Source: Bacillus sp. FJAT-52991 (GTDB lineage: Bacteria > Bacillota > Bacilli > Bacillales > Domibacillaceae). Taken from it: a DNA stretch of 64,000 bases. The stretch spans positions 1,512,001 to 1,576,000 of the forward strand of contig NZ_CP147404.1 in assembly GCF_037201805.1 (NCBI RefSeq), given 5' to 3'. This document shows, in pieces, positions 24,603-32,835 of this stretch. A program made the translations under genes and the position numbers. Numbering within the stretch: the first letter of the stretch is position 1; each line of letters begins with the position of its first letter. Below the pieces are notes generated by a model that saw only the letters and a list, made by a program, of their open reading frames with translations, ran no database searches and had not been told where the DNA came from.

Positions 24603-24618
24603 TGGCATAGTATTTGCA
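24603..24618 (+). promoter_or_regulatory. Sigma-54 (-24/-12) promoter of the amine oxidation operon
   Basis: TGGCATAGTATTTGCA matches the consensus TGGCAC-N5-TTGCA with one mismatch and exact spacing between the GG and GC elements. Transcription should start about 12 bases past the GC, giving a short leader to the alcohol dehydrogenase gene. The activator gene lies immediately upstream. Confidence 0.85.
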
Positions 24619-24699
24619 TTTATATAGATGAGCTCATAGACATTTAAGGATTGAACTGCTAGAGGGTGAGTTGTCAAAAATCTAAGGAGGGGAATGAAG

Positions 24700-25752
24700 G
24701 TGAGAGCTGCCGTAATGGAGGAATTCAACAAACCGCTCAAAGTTTTAAATGTGACGGACCCTGAGTGCGGCCCTGATGATGTGATCGTTGCCGTGAAAGC
24801 CAATGGAGTTTGTCGCAGTGATTGGCATGGATGGGTTGGTGATTGGGGATGGATGGGTTTAAAGCCTGAATTGCCTCATATTCTCGGTCATGAGTTTGCG
24901 GGAGTGATTGAAGAGGTCGGAAAAAATGTAAAGCGTTTCAAAAAAGGAGATCGAGTCGTTATTCCCTTTAGTCTAGGATGTGGGAGTTGTGATTGTTGTC
25001 AAACGGGACATCAAAATGTGTGTGAAAATATAACGGTTTTCGGTTTTGTTTGCAATGGCTCTTATGCTCAGTTTACTAGAGTGCCTCTAGCCGATCAAAA
25101 TTTAGTTCATTTACCAGAATCCATTGATTTCACTACGGCTGCTTCCTTAGGTTGTCGATTTATGACAAGCTTCCACGCAGTAACAGATATTTCAGGCGTA
25201 AAAGCTGGCGACTACTTTACCATTTACGGAGGTGGTGGAGTAGGCTTAGCTGCTCTTCAAGTAGCTTCGACACTAGGAGCTAGGGCAATTGTGGTAGATA
25301 TTGATGATCAAAAGCTAGAAATGGCCAAACAACTTGGAGCTGTGGAGACAGTCAATTCAAGGGAAGTGAACCCGGTTGAAGCCATTATGGATATAACCAG
25401 TGGCGGAAGTGATATTACGTTAGATGCATTGGGTATTGCTGAAACTTGCCGAAATTCGATTATGAGTTTAAAAAACAGAGGTACTCACGTTCAAGTAGGA
25501 TTAACGACTAAAGAAGAGGGGGGCATGGTTGCACTGCCGACCGACTTAATTGTTGCGAAAGAACTGCAAATAAAAGGTTCGTTAGGAATGCAGCCTCATC
25601 GATATAAAGCCTTGCTTGCGATGGTAGAAAGCGGCCAGCTTCATCCAGAAAAGCTCATTTCAAAAACGATTTCTCTAGAAGAAGCAAGCGATGTGCTAGC
25701 GTCTATGCATGAGTACGGAACTGTAGGATCAGTTATTATTGATCGTTTCTAA
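24700..25752 (+). CDS. Zinc-dependent alcohol dehydrogenase
   Basis: The 350-residue product is a medium-chain dehydrogenase. Visible: catalytic zinc Cys in NGVCRSDWHGW, GHEFAGVIEEVG with the ligand His-Glu, the structural zinc cluster CGSCDCCQTGHQNVC, and the NAD(P)-binding GGGGVG with an acidic VDIDDQ at the end of strand two, which favours NAD over NADP. It would interconvert an alcohol and an aldehyde. The GTG at 24700 lies 9 bases from AAGGAGG; an ATG at 24694 is only 3 bases from it. First gene after the sigma-54 promoter, followed 23 bases later by an aldehyde dehydrogenase. Its natural substrate is likely an alcohol or aldehyde linked to amine breakdown. Confidence 0.85.
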   Translation: MRAAVMEEFNKPLKVLNVTDPECGPDDVIVAVKANGVCRSDWHGWVGDWGWMGLKPELPHILGHEFAGVIEEVGKNVKRFKKGDRVVIPFSLGCGSCDCCQTGHQNVCENITVFGFVCNGSYAQFTRVPLADQNLVHLPESIDFTTAASLGCRFMTSFHAVTDISGVKAGDYFTIYGGGGVGLAALQVASTLGARAIVVDIDDQKLEMAKQLGAVETVNSREVNPVEAIMDITSGGSDITLDALGIAETCRNSIMSLKNRGTHVQVGLTTKEEGGMVALPTDLIVAKELQIKGSLGMQPHRYKALLAMVESGQLHPEKLISKTISLEEASDVLASMHEYGTVGSVIIDRF

Positions 25753-25775
25753 ATAAAAATAAGGAGGAGATTTAA

Positions 25776-27260
25776 ATGGAAAAAACAATCAACGTATCAC
25801 CACGTGTAAAGGAGTTTTTAAAAGGAACGAAAAAGCTATTCATTAATGGAAAGTGGGTCGAGTCCGCTTCAGGAAGAACATTTGAAACATATAATCCAGC
25901 AACAGGAGAAGTGCTTGCCGTTGTAAGTGAAGCGATGGAGCAAGATATTGAACAAGCTGTTCAAGCCGCAAGACGAGCGTTTGACGGTGGGCCATGGTCA
26001 AAGATGAGTGCAGCGGAACGAAGCCGATTGATTTATTTATTGGCTGACAAAATGGAAGAGCATAAAGACGAATTAGCACAGCTTGATACGTTAGATAGCG
26101 GAAAGCCTATTCGTGAAGCATCCGCAGCGGACGTGCCGCTTGCGATTGAACATTTTCGTTATTTTGCTGGATGGGCTACGAAGATCATGGGACAAACGAT
26201 TCCGGTTGCCAGAAATTATTTGAATTACACTCGTCATGAGCCTGTAGGGGTAGTTGGACAAATTATTCCTTGGAATTTCCCATTACTGATGGCAGCGTGG
26301 AAATTAGGAGCTGCACTGGCAACAGGTTGTACAGTCGTCTTAAAACCGGCAGAACAAACGCCATTATCGGCTCTTTATTTAGCTCAGCTCGCTCAAGAAG
26401 TCGGTTTTCCTGATGGTGTGATCAACGTAGTTCCTGGTTTTGGAGAAACCGCAGGAGCCCCATTAGTGAACCATCCAGAAGTCGATAAAATTGCCTTCAC
26501 TGGTTCTACACCGGTTGGTAAATCCATTATGAGACAAGCATCGGAAACACTTAAACGAGTCACGCTTGAGCTAGGAGGGAAATCCCCAAATATTATTTTA
26601 CCGGATGCTGACCTTAGCAAAGCGGTACCAGGTGCTTTATTCGGTGTTATGTTTAACCAAGGACAAGTGTGCTGTGCAGGTTCTAGACTGTTTGTTCAGA
26701 AAAAGAAATATGATAATTTCCTAGCAGATATGGTAAGCCATGCTGAAAAAATTCAGCAAGGACAAGGAATTGATCCAAAAACAGAAATGGGACCACTCGT
26801 TTCAGACGAACAGCAAAAGCGCGTCATGTCCTATATTCAAAAAGGACAAGAAGAAGGAGCGGAAATTTTAACAGGTGGAAAAGTACCGTTTGATAAAGGA
26901 TACTTCGTTCAACCGACGATTTTCGCTGATGTAAACGATTCCATGACGATTGCGAAAGAAGAAATTTTCGGACCAGTTGTTTCTGCCTTGCCATTTGATG
27001 ATTTAGATGATTTAGTCGAGCGTGCCAATAACACGGATTTTGGTTTAGCGGCAGGCGTATGGACGGAAAATGTAAAAAGAGCTCACTATTTAGCTCAGCG
27101 AATTAAAGCGGGAACGGTTTGGGTCAATTGCTATAACGCTCTTGATGCAGCGAGTCCATTTGGCGGATTTAAGCAATCCGGTTTAGGAAGGGAAATGGGC
27201 TCTTACGCTTTAAATGCTTACACAGAAGTGAAAAGTGTATGGGTTGACTTAAACGAATAA
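25776..27260 (+). CDS. NAD-dependent aldehyde dehydrogenase
   Basis: The 494-residue product is a full-length class 1/2-type aldehyde dehydrogenase: PWNFPLLMAAWKLGAALATG, the catalytic Glu in TLELGGKSPNII, the nucleophile in NQGQVCCAGSR, EEIFGPVV and the closing PFGGFKQSGLGREMG. It oxidises an aldehyde to the acid. In this operon the likely substrate is the aldehyde released by amine dehydrogenase (for example from short alkyl amines, benzylamine or phenethylamine). AAGGAGGAG precedes the ATG. A strong hairpin separates it from qhpC. Confidence 0.9.
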   Translation: MEKTINVSPRVKEFLKGTKKLFINGKWVESASGRTFETYNPATGEVLAVVSEAMEQDIEQAVQAARRAFDGGPWSKMSAAERSRLIYLLADKMEEHKDELAQLDTLDSGKPIREASAADVPLAIEHFRYFAGWATKIMGQTIPVARNYLNYTRHEPVGVVGQIIPWNFPLLMAAWKLGAALATGCTVVLKPAEQTPLSALYLAQLAQEVGFPDGVINVVPGFGETAGAPLVNHPEVDKIAFTGSTPVGKSIMRQASETLKRVTLELGGKSPNIILPDADLSKAVPGALFGVMFNQGQVCCAGSRLFVQKKKYDNFLADMVSHAEKIQQGQGIDPKTEMGPLVSDEQQKRVMSYIQKGQEEGAEILTGGKVPFDKGYFVQPTIFADVNDSMTIAKEEIFGPVVSALPFDDLDDLVERANNTDFGLAAGVWTENVKRAHYLAQRIKAGTVWVNCYNALDAASPFGGFKQSGLGREMGSYALNAYTEVKSVWVDLNE

Positions 27261-27271
27261 TCTGGAAGAGT

Positions 27272-27300
27272 CTGGTCCGCTTATAGCGGGCCAGCTTTTC
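27272..27300 (+). terminator. Intra-operon hairpin between aldehyde dehydrogenase and qhpC
   Basis: CTGGTCCGCT and AGCGGGCCAG make a 10-bp stem with a 3-base loop, followed by CTTTTCT. The T run is weak and the next gene follows within 30 bases, so a leaky terminator or an mRNA processing/stability element is more likely than a full stop. Confidence 0.6.
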
Positions 27301-27325
27301 TACAATGAAGAAAGGAGTAGTTTTA

Positions 27326-27646
27326 ATGAAACATATTAAACCTTTGAATTTCAAAGGCAAGATGATTGAACAAACGGTTGACCTTGAAAAAAAGCCAGAG
27401 GTACAAGGATTAGCGTTGCTTCCAATGGGATGTACGAGTTTGTTTGATCCAGGATGGGAAACGGACTTTTCGGGAATGAGTTTAGAAGGGGTATGCCAAC
27501 CGCACTATAAAGACATTTATGGATGTTACGGTGATTGCTGGTGGGCAGCCCAAGTACCAGATGGATTAACGAATTACGGCAGTTGGGCAGATGAATGCCC
27601 TGTCGCTGCGAATGATTGGCGAAAATTAACGTATGTGAAACCTTAA
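27326..27646 (+). CDS. qhpC: Quinohemoprotein amine dehydrogenase gamma subunit (CTQ-bearing)
   Basis: The 106-residue product is the small subunit that carries cysteine tryptophylquinone. By alignment to the known Pseudomonas/Paracoccus subunit, every cross-linking residue is present: Cys36-Glu45, Cys57-Asp63, Cys71-Asp79 (thioethers) and Cys67-Trp73 (cofactor), in CTSLFDPGWE, CQPHYKD and YGCYGDCWWAAQVPD. A leader of about 29 residues without signal-peptide character precedes them, matching a QhpE-cleaved leader. An extra Cys91 has no counterpart that I recall. The ATG at 27326 is 8 bases from AAAGGAG; an ATG at 27305 lies before that site. The gene precedes qhpA, unlike the A-D-C-B order of proteobacteria. 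Confidence 0.93.
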   Translation: MKHIKPLNFKGKMIEQTVDLEKKPEVQGLALLPMGCTSLFDPGWETDFSGMSLEGVCQPHYKDIYGCYGDCWWAAQVPDGLTNYGSWADECPVAANDWRKLTYVKP

Positions 27647-27660
27647 GAAGGAGCTATGCC

Positions 27661-29292
27661 ATGAGAAAAAAATATATCATGATGGTTGGTATTATAGCCG
27701 GTTTTATATGGTTGTTAGTTGCTTGTTCGGATTCTGCCATCGAAGAGCAACAAAGCGAGCAAGGAGAAACTGTCTCATCAGATGTACTTGTCAGTAAGCA
27801 AGTAGAGAAAAGTTGTGTCAGCTGCCATGCAGTAGATCAATCCGGTAAACTGGAACGAATTGAATACATGCGGAAAACGCCGGAAGGATGGGCGCAAACC
27901 ATTTCAAGAATGGAAAGAATTCATGGCTTGAAAATCACGGATGAAGAAAGAGAGCAGCTAGTAACAGATTTAAGTAGAGAAAGAGGATTAGCTCCTGAAG
28001 AGGCAGAGAAGGTGCAATATTGGCTAGCGAATAAACCATCTTATTCCGAACCTATGCCTGAAAACGAAAGTGTTGCTCAAAGTTGTATTGGGTGCCATGC
28101 GGCTGGAAGGTTTGAAGCTCAGCGAAGAACAGAAGAAGAGTGGAAGAATTTGAAGGATTTTCATCTAGTTATGTATCCATCGATTTATTTAAATCATCGC
28201 CATATGGACTGGCCAGAGGAATCGGAAAAAGCACTTGAATTTTTAGCAAAAAATTATGGAGAAGAATCCGAGGCTTGGGAGAAATGGAAAGGAAAAGAAT
28301 ACGATGTAACAGGAAAGTGGAAAGTAGCTGGTTTTCAAGGAACGAACGGCTATTACATTGGAGACAGTGAATTTTCAAAGTCAGAAAAAGGTTACACAGA
28401 GGAGAAGAAAGTCCGCTTTATTAAAGATGGAAAGGAAGAAAATTTTAGCGGAGATACAAAGATGTTCTCTGGATATATGTTACGTTCGCACTATAAGCAG
28501 GGAGAGAACAAAATAAATGGCACGTACAATGTAACGAGTGAAAACGTCATTAAAGGTGATTGGTCTAAAGTAGATGACCTTGGTATTACAGCAGAAGAGA
28601 CGTATTACAAAGTTCAATCAGAAACACCAGAAATTTTTCATGCAGAACCTTTTGCTTTGAAAAAAGGAGAAACAAACAAAGTGACCCTTTATGGGATGAA
28701 CTTAAAGAAATTAAAACAAGAGTTATTATCCTTACCTAAAGGAGTAGAAGTAGTCAGTTTAACAGCCATATCTGATGATCAAGCAGAAGTTGAAATGAAA
28801 GTTGACCAGAAAGCCGAAATAGGAGCTTTTGCTTTAAATGGGGAGAAGGTTAACGTTCATGAAAAGTGGATGTTATATGATCAAGCAGATTATATAAAAG
28901 TTGAACCAGCTTACGGTGTTTCCCGAATGGGAGGAGCAGGGCCGATGGATAAAGTGAGCATTCAATATGTCGCTTATGCTTACAGCAACGGCAAAGATGG
29001 GAAGAAAGAGTCAAAAGATGACTTGAATCTTGGCCCGGTGGATGCGGAGTGGTCGTTGTTAACGTATCCAGAAAAGAATGCCTCAAGGGATGATCGTCCA
29101 TACATTGGTGAACTAGCTAAAAATGGTTTATATACACCGAAAGCAGAAGGGCTAAATGAGGCTCGAGAATTTGTTCAAGAAAACGTAGGAAGTGCTACGG
29201 TACAAGCAAAAGTGACGATTGATGGAAAAAGCTTTACAGCTACAACACATCATATCTCTACTGTACCAGACTATGTGAATAATGTTCACTAA
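27661..29292 (+). CDS. qhpA: Quinohemoprotein amine dehydrogenase alpha subunit, di-heme lipoprotein
   Basis: The 543-residue product has two heme c motifs, CVSCH (52-56) and CIGCH (142-146), followed by immunoglobulin-like beta domains (for example FALKKGETNKVTLYGMNL), the architecture of the QHNDH alpha subunit. It takes electrons from the quinone cofactor of the gamma subunit and passes them on. Unlike the soluble periplasmic enzyme of proteobacteria, it starts with a lipoprotein signal (GFIWLLVACSDS, Cys22), so the complex would be anchored to the outer face of the membrane. The ATG at 27661 follows AAGGAG; a TTG at 27616 overlaps qhpC and lacks support. Confidence 0.92.
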   Translation: MRKKYIMMVGIIAGFIWLLVACSDSAIEEQQSEQGETVSSDVLVSKQVEKSCVSCHAVDQSGKLERIEYMRKTPEGWAQTISRMERIHGLKITDEEREQLVTDLSRERGLAPEEAEKVQYWLANKPSYSEPMPENESVAQSCIGCHAAGRFEAQRRTEEEWKNLKDFHLVMYPSIYLNHRHMDWPEESEKALEFLAKNYGEESEAWEKWKGKEYDVTGKWKVAGFQGTNGYYIGDSEFSKSEKGYTEEKKVRFIKDGKEENFSGDTKMFSGYMLRSHYKQGENKINGTYNVTSENVIKGDWSKVDDLGITAEETYYKVQSETPEIFHAEPFALKKGETNKVTLYGMNLKKLKQELLSLPKGVEVVSLTAISDDQAEVEMKVDQKAEIGAFALNGEKVNVHEKWMLYDQADYIKVEPAYGVSRMGGAGPMDKVSIQYVAYAYSNGKDGKKESKDDLNLGPVDAEWSLLTYPEKNASRDDRPYIGELAKNGLYTPKAEGLNEAREFVQENVGSATVQAKVTIDGKSFTATTHHISTVPDYVNNVH

Positions 29293-29300
29293 TAAAGGAG

Positions 29301-30758
29301 TTGGCCGCTATCGCAAACGTCGCACTAACTAATTATATTCAATTTGAAGTCGAAAATAAGAAATATTTATTTCATGGGTTAACAGGAAATATTCTTGAAT
29401 TGGATGAGCTATCTAAAAATATGGTTCAAACATTTAATGAACATGGAGAACGTGTAGCTGATACACGGACTGTTTCAGAACATTATTTGTTGCAAAAGAA
29501 TCCACAATTTGCTGAGGTGTTAACCGAGCTTGAGCAGATGGAAATGATTCAACGAGACTCCTATAATGAACAGCGTTTTTCCAGCACTCCTGCCCCGCCG
29601 TCAACAACTGCCAATATGCCTGTTAAAACGCTTGTTTTTCATTTAGTGAATGAATGTAATTTACGCTGCACATATTGCTATGCAGGAGATGGAGAATACG
29701 GGGCGCCACAAAAGTATATGTCCGTTGACACAGCAGATCAAGCCATCCAATTTTTAATGGAAAACAGCTTTGATGAAAAAGAAGTGAATATTGTTTTATT
29801 TGGTGGAGAACCTTTTTTAAATTGGAAAACGTTGAAATATGTAGTGGAGCAGGCAACATTACAAGCTACAAAACATGGGAAAAGCGTAGGTTTTTCTTTA
29901 ACAACGAATGGAAGTAAAATGTCAGAAGCACAAATGGCTTTTCTCAACGAGTACAAAGTCATGGTTTCTGTCAGTATGGATGGAACAAAAGAAGCTCATG
30001 ACCGACATCGGCCGCTGGCTGGAGGACAAGGCTCGTATGATCGTGTCAGTCAAAACGTCGAAAAACTAATGAATATTCACCATTCTGCTCCAATCGGCAC
30101 TCGCGTCACAGTCGTTAAAGACTTTGAAAAGCTGGAAACATCTTTAAAACATCTTTTATCTAAAGGGTTCTACGAGGTGGGGTTTGCCCCTGTCACTGAG
30201 ACAAACATGAATCTTGCTTTAGATGATGAAGATTTAAAGGAGTTATTGTGCCAATTTGAAGAACTGACTGATTTATTTGTTGAACATGCATTAAAAAATG
30301 AATACGTTGGATTTTCAAATTTAACAAATCTTTTAAAGGAACTGCACATCGGAACGAATAAAGCGTATGGGTGTGGAGCGGGGCTAGGCTTTTTTGCGGT
30401 CAGTCCGGATGGCGGTTTGTTCCTTTGTCATCGTTTCAATGAAAATGAAGAATTCCGGATGGGAGATATTTTCTTTGGAATTGATCAGAAAAAGAGAGCG
30501 AGCATGTTAGACGAGCTTCATGTGGATCGTAAGCCTACTTGTCAATCTTGTGCGTTAAAACATATTTGCTCTGGCGGCTGTTATTATGAGGCGATGGAAA
30601 GACAAGGAGATTACCGAGCCCCTAATGCCCATTACTGTAACTGGATGCATGAATGGATCACGATCGGATTGAAAGCGTATGTGAAAATTTCTCAACAAAA
30701 CCCTACATTTTTAGAGAAAATCAGTGGTGTCACAAAAGAGAGGTGTGTGAGCAACTAA
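29301..30758 (+). CDS. qhpD: Radical SAM/SPASM thioether cross-link enzyme
   Basis: The 485-residue product has the radical SAM cluster motif CNLRCTYC (Cys119, 123, 126) followed by FGGEPFLNW, SLTTNGSK and SVSMDGTKEAHDRHRP. The C-terminal SPASM region carries further cluster cysteines (AYGCGAGLGF, FLCHRFNE, CQSCALKHICSGGC, YCNW). QhpD forms the Cys-to-Asp/Glu thioether bridges in the gamma subunit in the cytoplasm. The N-terminal 90 residues likely bind the qhpC leader. Start is unclear: the only standard codon, TTG at 29301, directly touches AAAGGAG; an ATC at 29310 has ideal spacing. The stop overlaps the qhpB start (TAATG). Confidence 0.92.
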   Translation: MAAIANVALTNYIQFEVENKKYLFHGLTGNILELDELSKNMVQTFNEHGERVADTRTVSEHYLLQKNPQFAEVLTELEQMEMIQRDSYNEQRFSSTPAPPSTTANMPVKTLVFHLVNECNLRCTYCYAGDGEYGAPQKYMSVDTADQAIQFLMENSFDEKEVNIVLFGGEPFLNWKTLKYVVEQATLQATKHGKSVGFSLTTNGSKMSEAQMAFLNEYKVMVSVSMDGTKEAHDRHRPLAGGQGSYDRVSQNVEKLMNIHHSAPIGTRVTVVKDFEKLETSLKHLLSKGFYEVGFAPVTETNMNLALDDEDLKELLCQFEELTDLFVEHALKNEYVGFSNLTNLLKELHIGTNKAYGCGAGLGFFAVSPDGGLFLCHRFNENEEFRMGDIFFGIDQKKRASMLDELHVDRKPTCQSCALKHICSGGCYYEAMERQGDYRAPNAHYCNWMHEWITIGLKAYVKISQQNPTFLEKISGVTKERCVSN

Positions 30759-31831
30759 TGGTCAAGAAAACAGCTACATTCTTCATACTAGCTTTATTGC
30801 TAATCATCGGAAGCACAAGTTCTCTCAGTAGCGCAGAAGAAGATTATACGGAAAGAGTCTATATTTCAGGGTATGGACAAATCATCCCTATTGATCCGTC
30901 TGTTCCGAAAGTAATGGAAAGTATCAAAGTAAAAGGGCCTGTTCGAGATATGAGTTTCTCAGAAGATGGCAGGACAGGCTTATTTTTAGCCAATGACCGG
31001 AAATCGCTTTATGTAGTAGATACGATGCAAAATAAAATAACGTCTGAAATTAATCTCCAAGCAAGAACGGATCAAGGTTTGTTAGATCGTCGTGTATGGG
31101 GAAGCACCATCTCACCTGATGGGAAAAAAGCGTATGCATTCGTGACCCAAGGGGAGAAAAGACGGAATAGTTTTAAAACTCACCCTAGCAAGATCATAGA
31201 AATTGATATTGCTAGTAAAGAAGAGAAGCGTAGCGTGGAGGCTCCTTATGGCACACATGTCCTTCAATTTAAGAAAGGAGATCCGAATACCATCTATGTT
31301 TGGGGGTATGACATTCATGAATTAAATCTAAAAAATATGAAACTAACATTAAAAGAAGGAGTGAAGCATCCTAAAAACAAGGAAGATGGGGTAGGTAACT
31401 TCCTGATGTTATTTCCACGGGGTGAGAACGGAATTAACTCTATTCCGTTAATGAAGCAGTACCCTGACGGACGAGTAACGGAAGGGATTATGTGGATGAA
31501 TTTAAAGTCTGGAGAATTGAAAACACTTGAATACGATCGCGAACCTATCGGAATGTTTTCCGCTGTGATCGATCAAAAAGAGGAGTTTGCTTATACGACT
31601 TTAAATAAATGGTATAAGGTGGATATAAAATCACAAAAGGTTGTGAAGGAGGCCACACCGCCAGTTGGAAGTATGTATGGGGTGAATTTAAGTGCGGATG
31701 AGGAAAAATTATACTTTAGCGGTGCGGGAAATGACTTTATTATTGCTAATAAAGACTTACAGGTAGAGAAAAAACTGACCATCCCGACCGATAGTCTAGA
31801 TCTGAAAGTAATTAAAATTCAAAACAAATGA
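30758..31831 (+). CDS. qhpB: Quinohemoprotein amine dehydrogenase beta subunit
   Basis: The 357-residue product has a Sec signal (ATFFILALLLIIGSTSSLSS, cleavage likely after SSA) and a seven-bladed beta-propeller read from repeats such as MSFSEDGRTGLFLANDRKSL and VNLSADEEKLYFSGAGND. The QHNDH beta subunit packs against alpha and gamma and helps form the active site. No lipobox, so it would be held at the membrane by the lipid-anchored alpha subunit. The ATG at 30758 overlaps the qhpD stop by one base and follows AGAGAGGTG, indicating translational coupling. Confidence 0.88.
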   Translation: MVKKTATFFILALLLIIGSTSSLSSAEEDYTERVYISGYGQIIPIDPSVPKVMESIKVKGPVRDMSFSEDGRTGLFLANDRKSLYVVDTMQNKITSEINLQARTDQGLLDRRVWGSTISPDGKKAYAFVTQGEKRRNSFKTHPSKIIEIDIASKEEKRSVEAPYGTHVLQFKKGDPNTIYVWGYDIHELNLKNMKLTLKEGVKHPKNKEDGVGNFLMLFPRGENGINSIPLMKQYPDGRVTEGIMWMNLKSGELKTLEYDREPIGMFSAVIDQKEEFAYTTLNKWYKVDIKSQKVVKEATPPVGSMYGVNLSADEEKLYFSGAGNDFIIANKDLQVEKKLTIPTDSLDLKVIKIQNK

Positions 31832-31888
31832 TAAAGGTGATTTCTAAGAATCGTAGCAATGTGACAAAGGTACAGAGGAGGTTGGTTC

Positions 31889-32821
31889 ATGGAATTTGCT
31901 GTGGCTATTCAATCCATAAGAGATTTAAAACATGTGAAAGAACCTTGGAATCCCATTGAATCGCAAAATGAAATAGAAGCGGAACTTCAGGAGACCTTTT
32001 TTCAAGAGTGGAAGGAGGTGTTTGGAGACGTATCTACCCCTGACCGAATCGTGTTTGGGTCGGAATTTTGTCAATACCGCATTCCTTCTTTGAAAAATCT
32101 TAAGAAAGCGTTGGCGTTTTGCTCAGAAAATGATCTAGATTTCTCTTTTGCTACTCCATATGTACATGAGGAAAAATATCAGCAACTTCATGAGCTATTA
32201 GCTTTTTTAAATGAAGAGGCCGAGCAGCAAGAGGAAACGATTGAAGTGATCATCAATGATTGGGGCGTCTATTACTATACGAAAAAACATTTTCCAAAGC
32301 TTCACTTAGTTATTGGCCGATTATTAAATAAATCGATTCGCGATCCGCGCGTGGCGCATCATTACAATGAAAGCAATGCGCCGGAAGAAGGAAAAGACTT
32401 TTTTAAGAATACAGGTTTGTTTGCCACAGCCTTTAAACAGTTTTTAGCTGATGGAAAGGTAACTGGATACGAATTTGATCAATTAATTCAAGGAAATTCA
32501 TTAAGCGCGAACGAGGCCGAGCAAACGATTGGCTTGCATTTTCCGTTTGGCTGTGTCGCTAGCGGAAGCGCTTGTATGGTGGGGTTTATGGATACGGATA
32601 AAACGGATAAGTTCCGTGGCGATCCAGAATGTAAACAACAATGTCAGCTATATATTTTTGAACTGAAAAATAAACTTCATACAGATATGAAAAGCCGTGT
32701 ATTTCAAAAAGGAACGACCGCTTTTTATAGCCATGATAAAGGATTGGTCAAGGCAGGATTTTCTAGTTTGCAAACGATTGAAAATGCTAGAGCTGTATAT
32801 AGTATCAGGATTCCTGTCTAA
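31889..32821 (+). CDS. U32-family protein, UbiV-like (candidate Trp hydroxylase partner)
   Basis: The 310-residue protein has a TIM-barrel-like pattern of the U32 family and cysteines C222-X6-C229-X18-C248-X3-C252 (FGCVASGSAC, PECKQQC) plus Cys61 (EFCQYR). This resembles the 4Fe-4S ligand arrangement, with its terminal C-X3-C, of UbiV, which with UbiU hydroxylates ubiquinone precursors without O2. It lies between qhpB and a UbiU-like gene, 14 bases upstream of the latter. GAGGAGG precedes the ATG. In this operon its plausible target is the tryptophan of the gamma subunit, replacing QhpG. The U32 label of peptidase should not be taken as evidence of proteolysis. Function here is inference. Confidence 0.75.
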   Translation: MEFAVAIQSIRDLKHVKEPWNPIESQNEIEAELQETFFQEWKEVFGDVSTPDRIVFGSEFCQYRIPSLKNLKKALAFCSENDLDFSFATPYVHEEKYQQLHELLAFLNEEAEQQEETIEVIINDWGVYYYTKKHFPKLHLVIGRLLNKSIRDPRVAHHYNESNAPEEGKDFFKNTGLFATAFKQFLADGKVTGYEFDQLIQGNSLSANEAEQTIGLHFPFGCVASGSACMVGFMDTDKTDKFRGDPECKQQCQLYIFELKNKLHTDMKSRVFQKGTTAFYSHDKGLVKAGFSSLQTIENARAVYSIRIPV

Positions 32822-32835
32822 AGGAGGCGGAAAAA

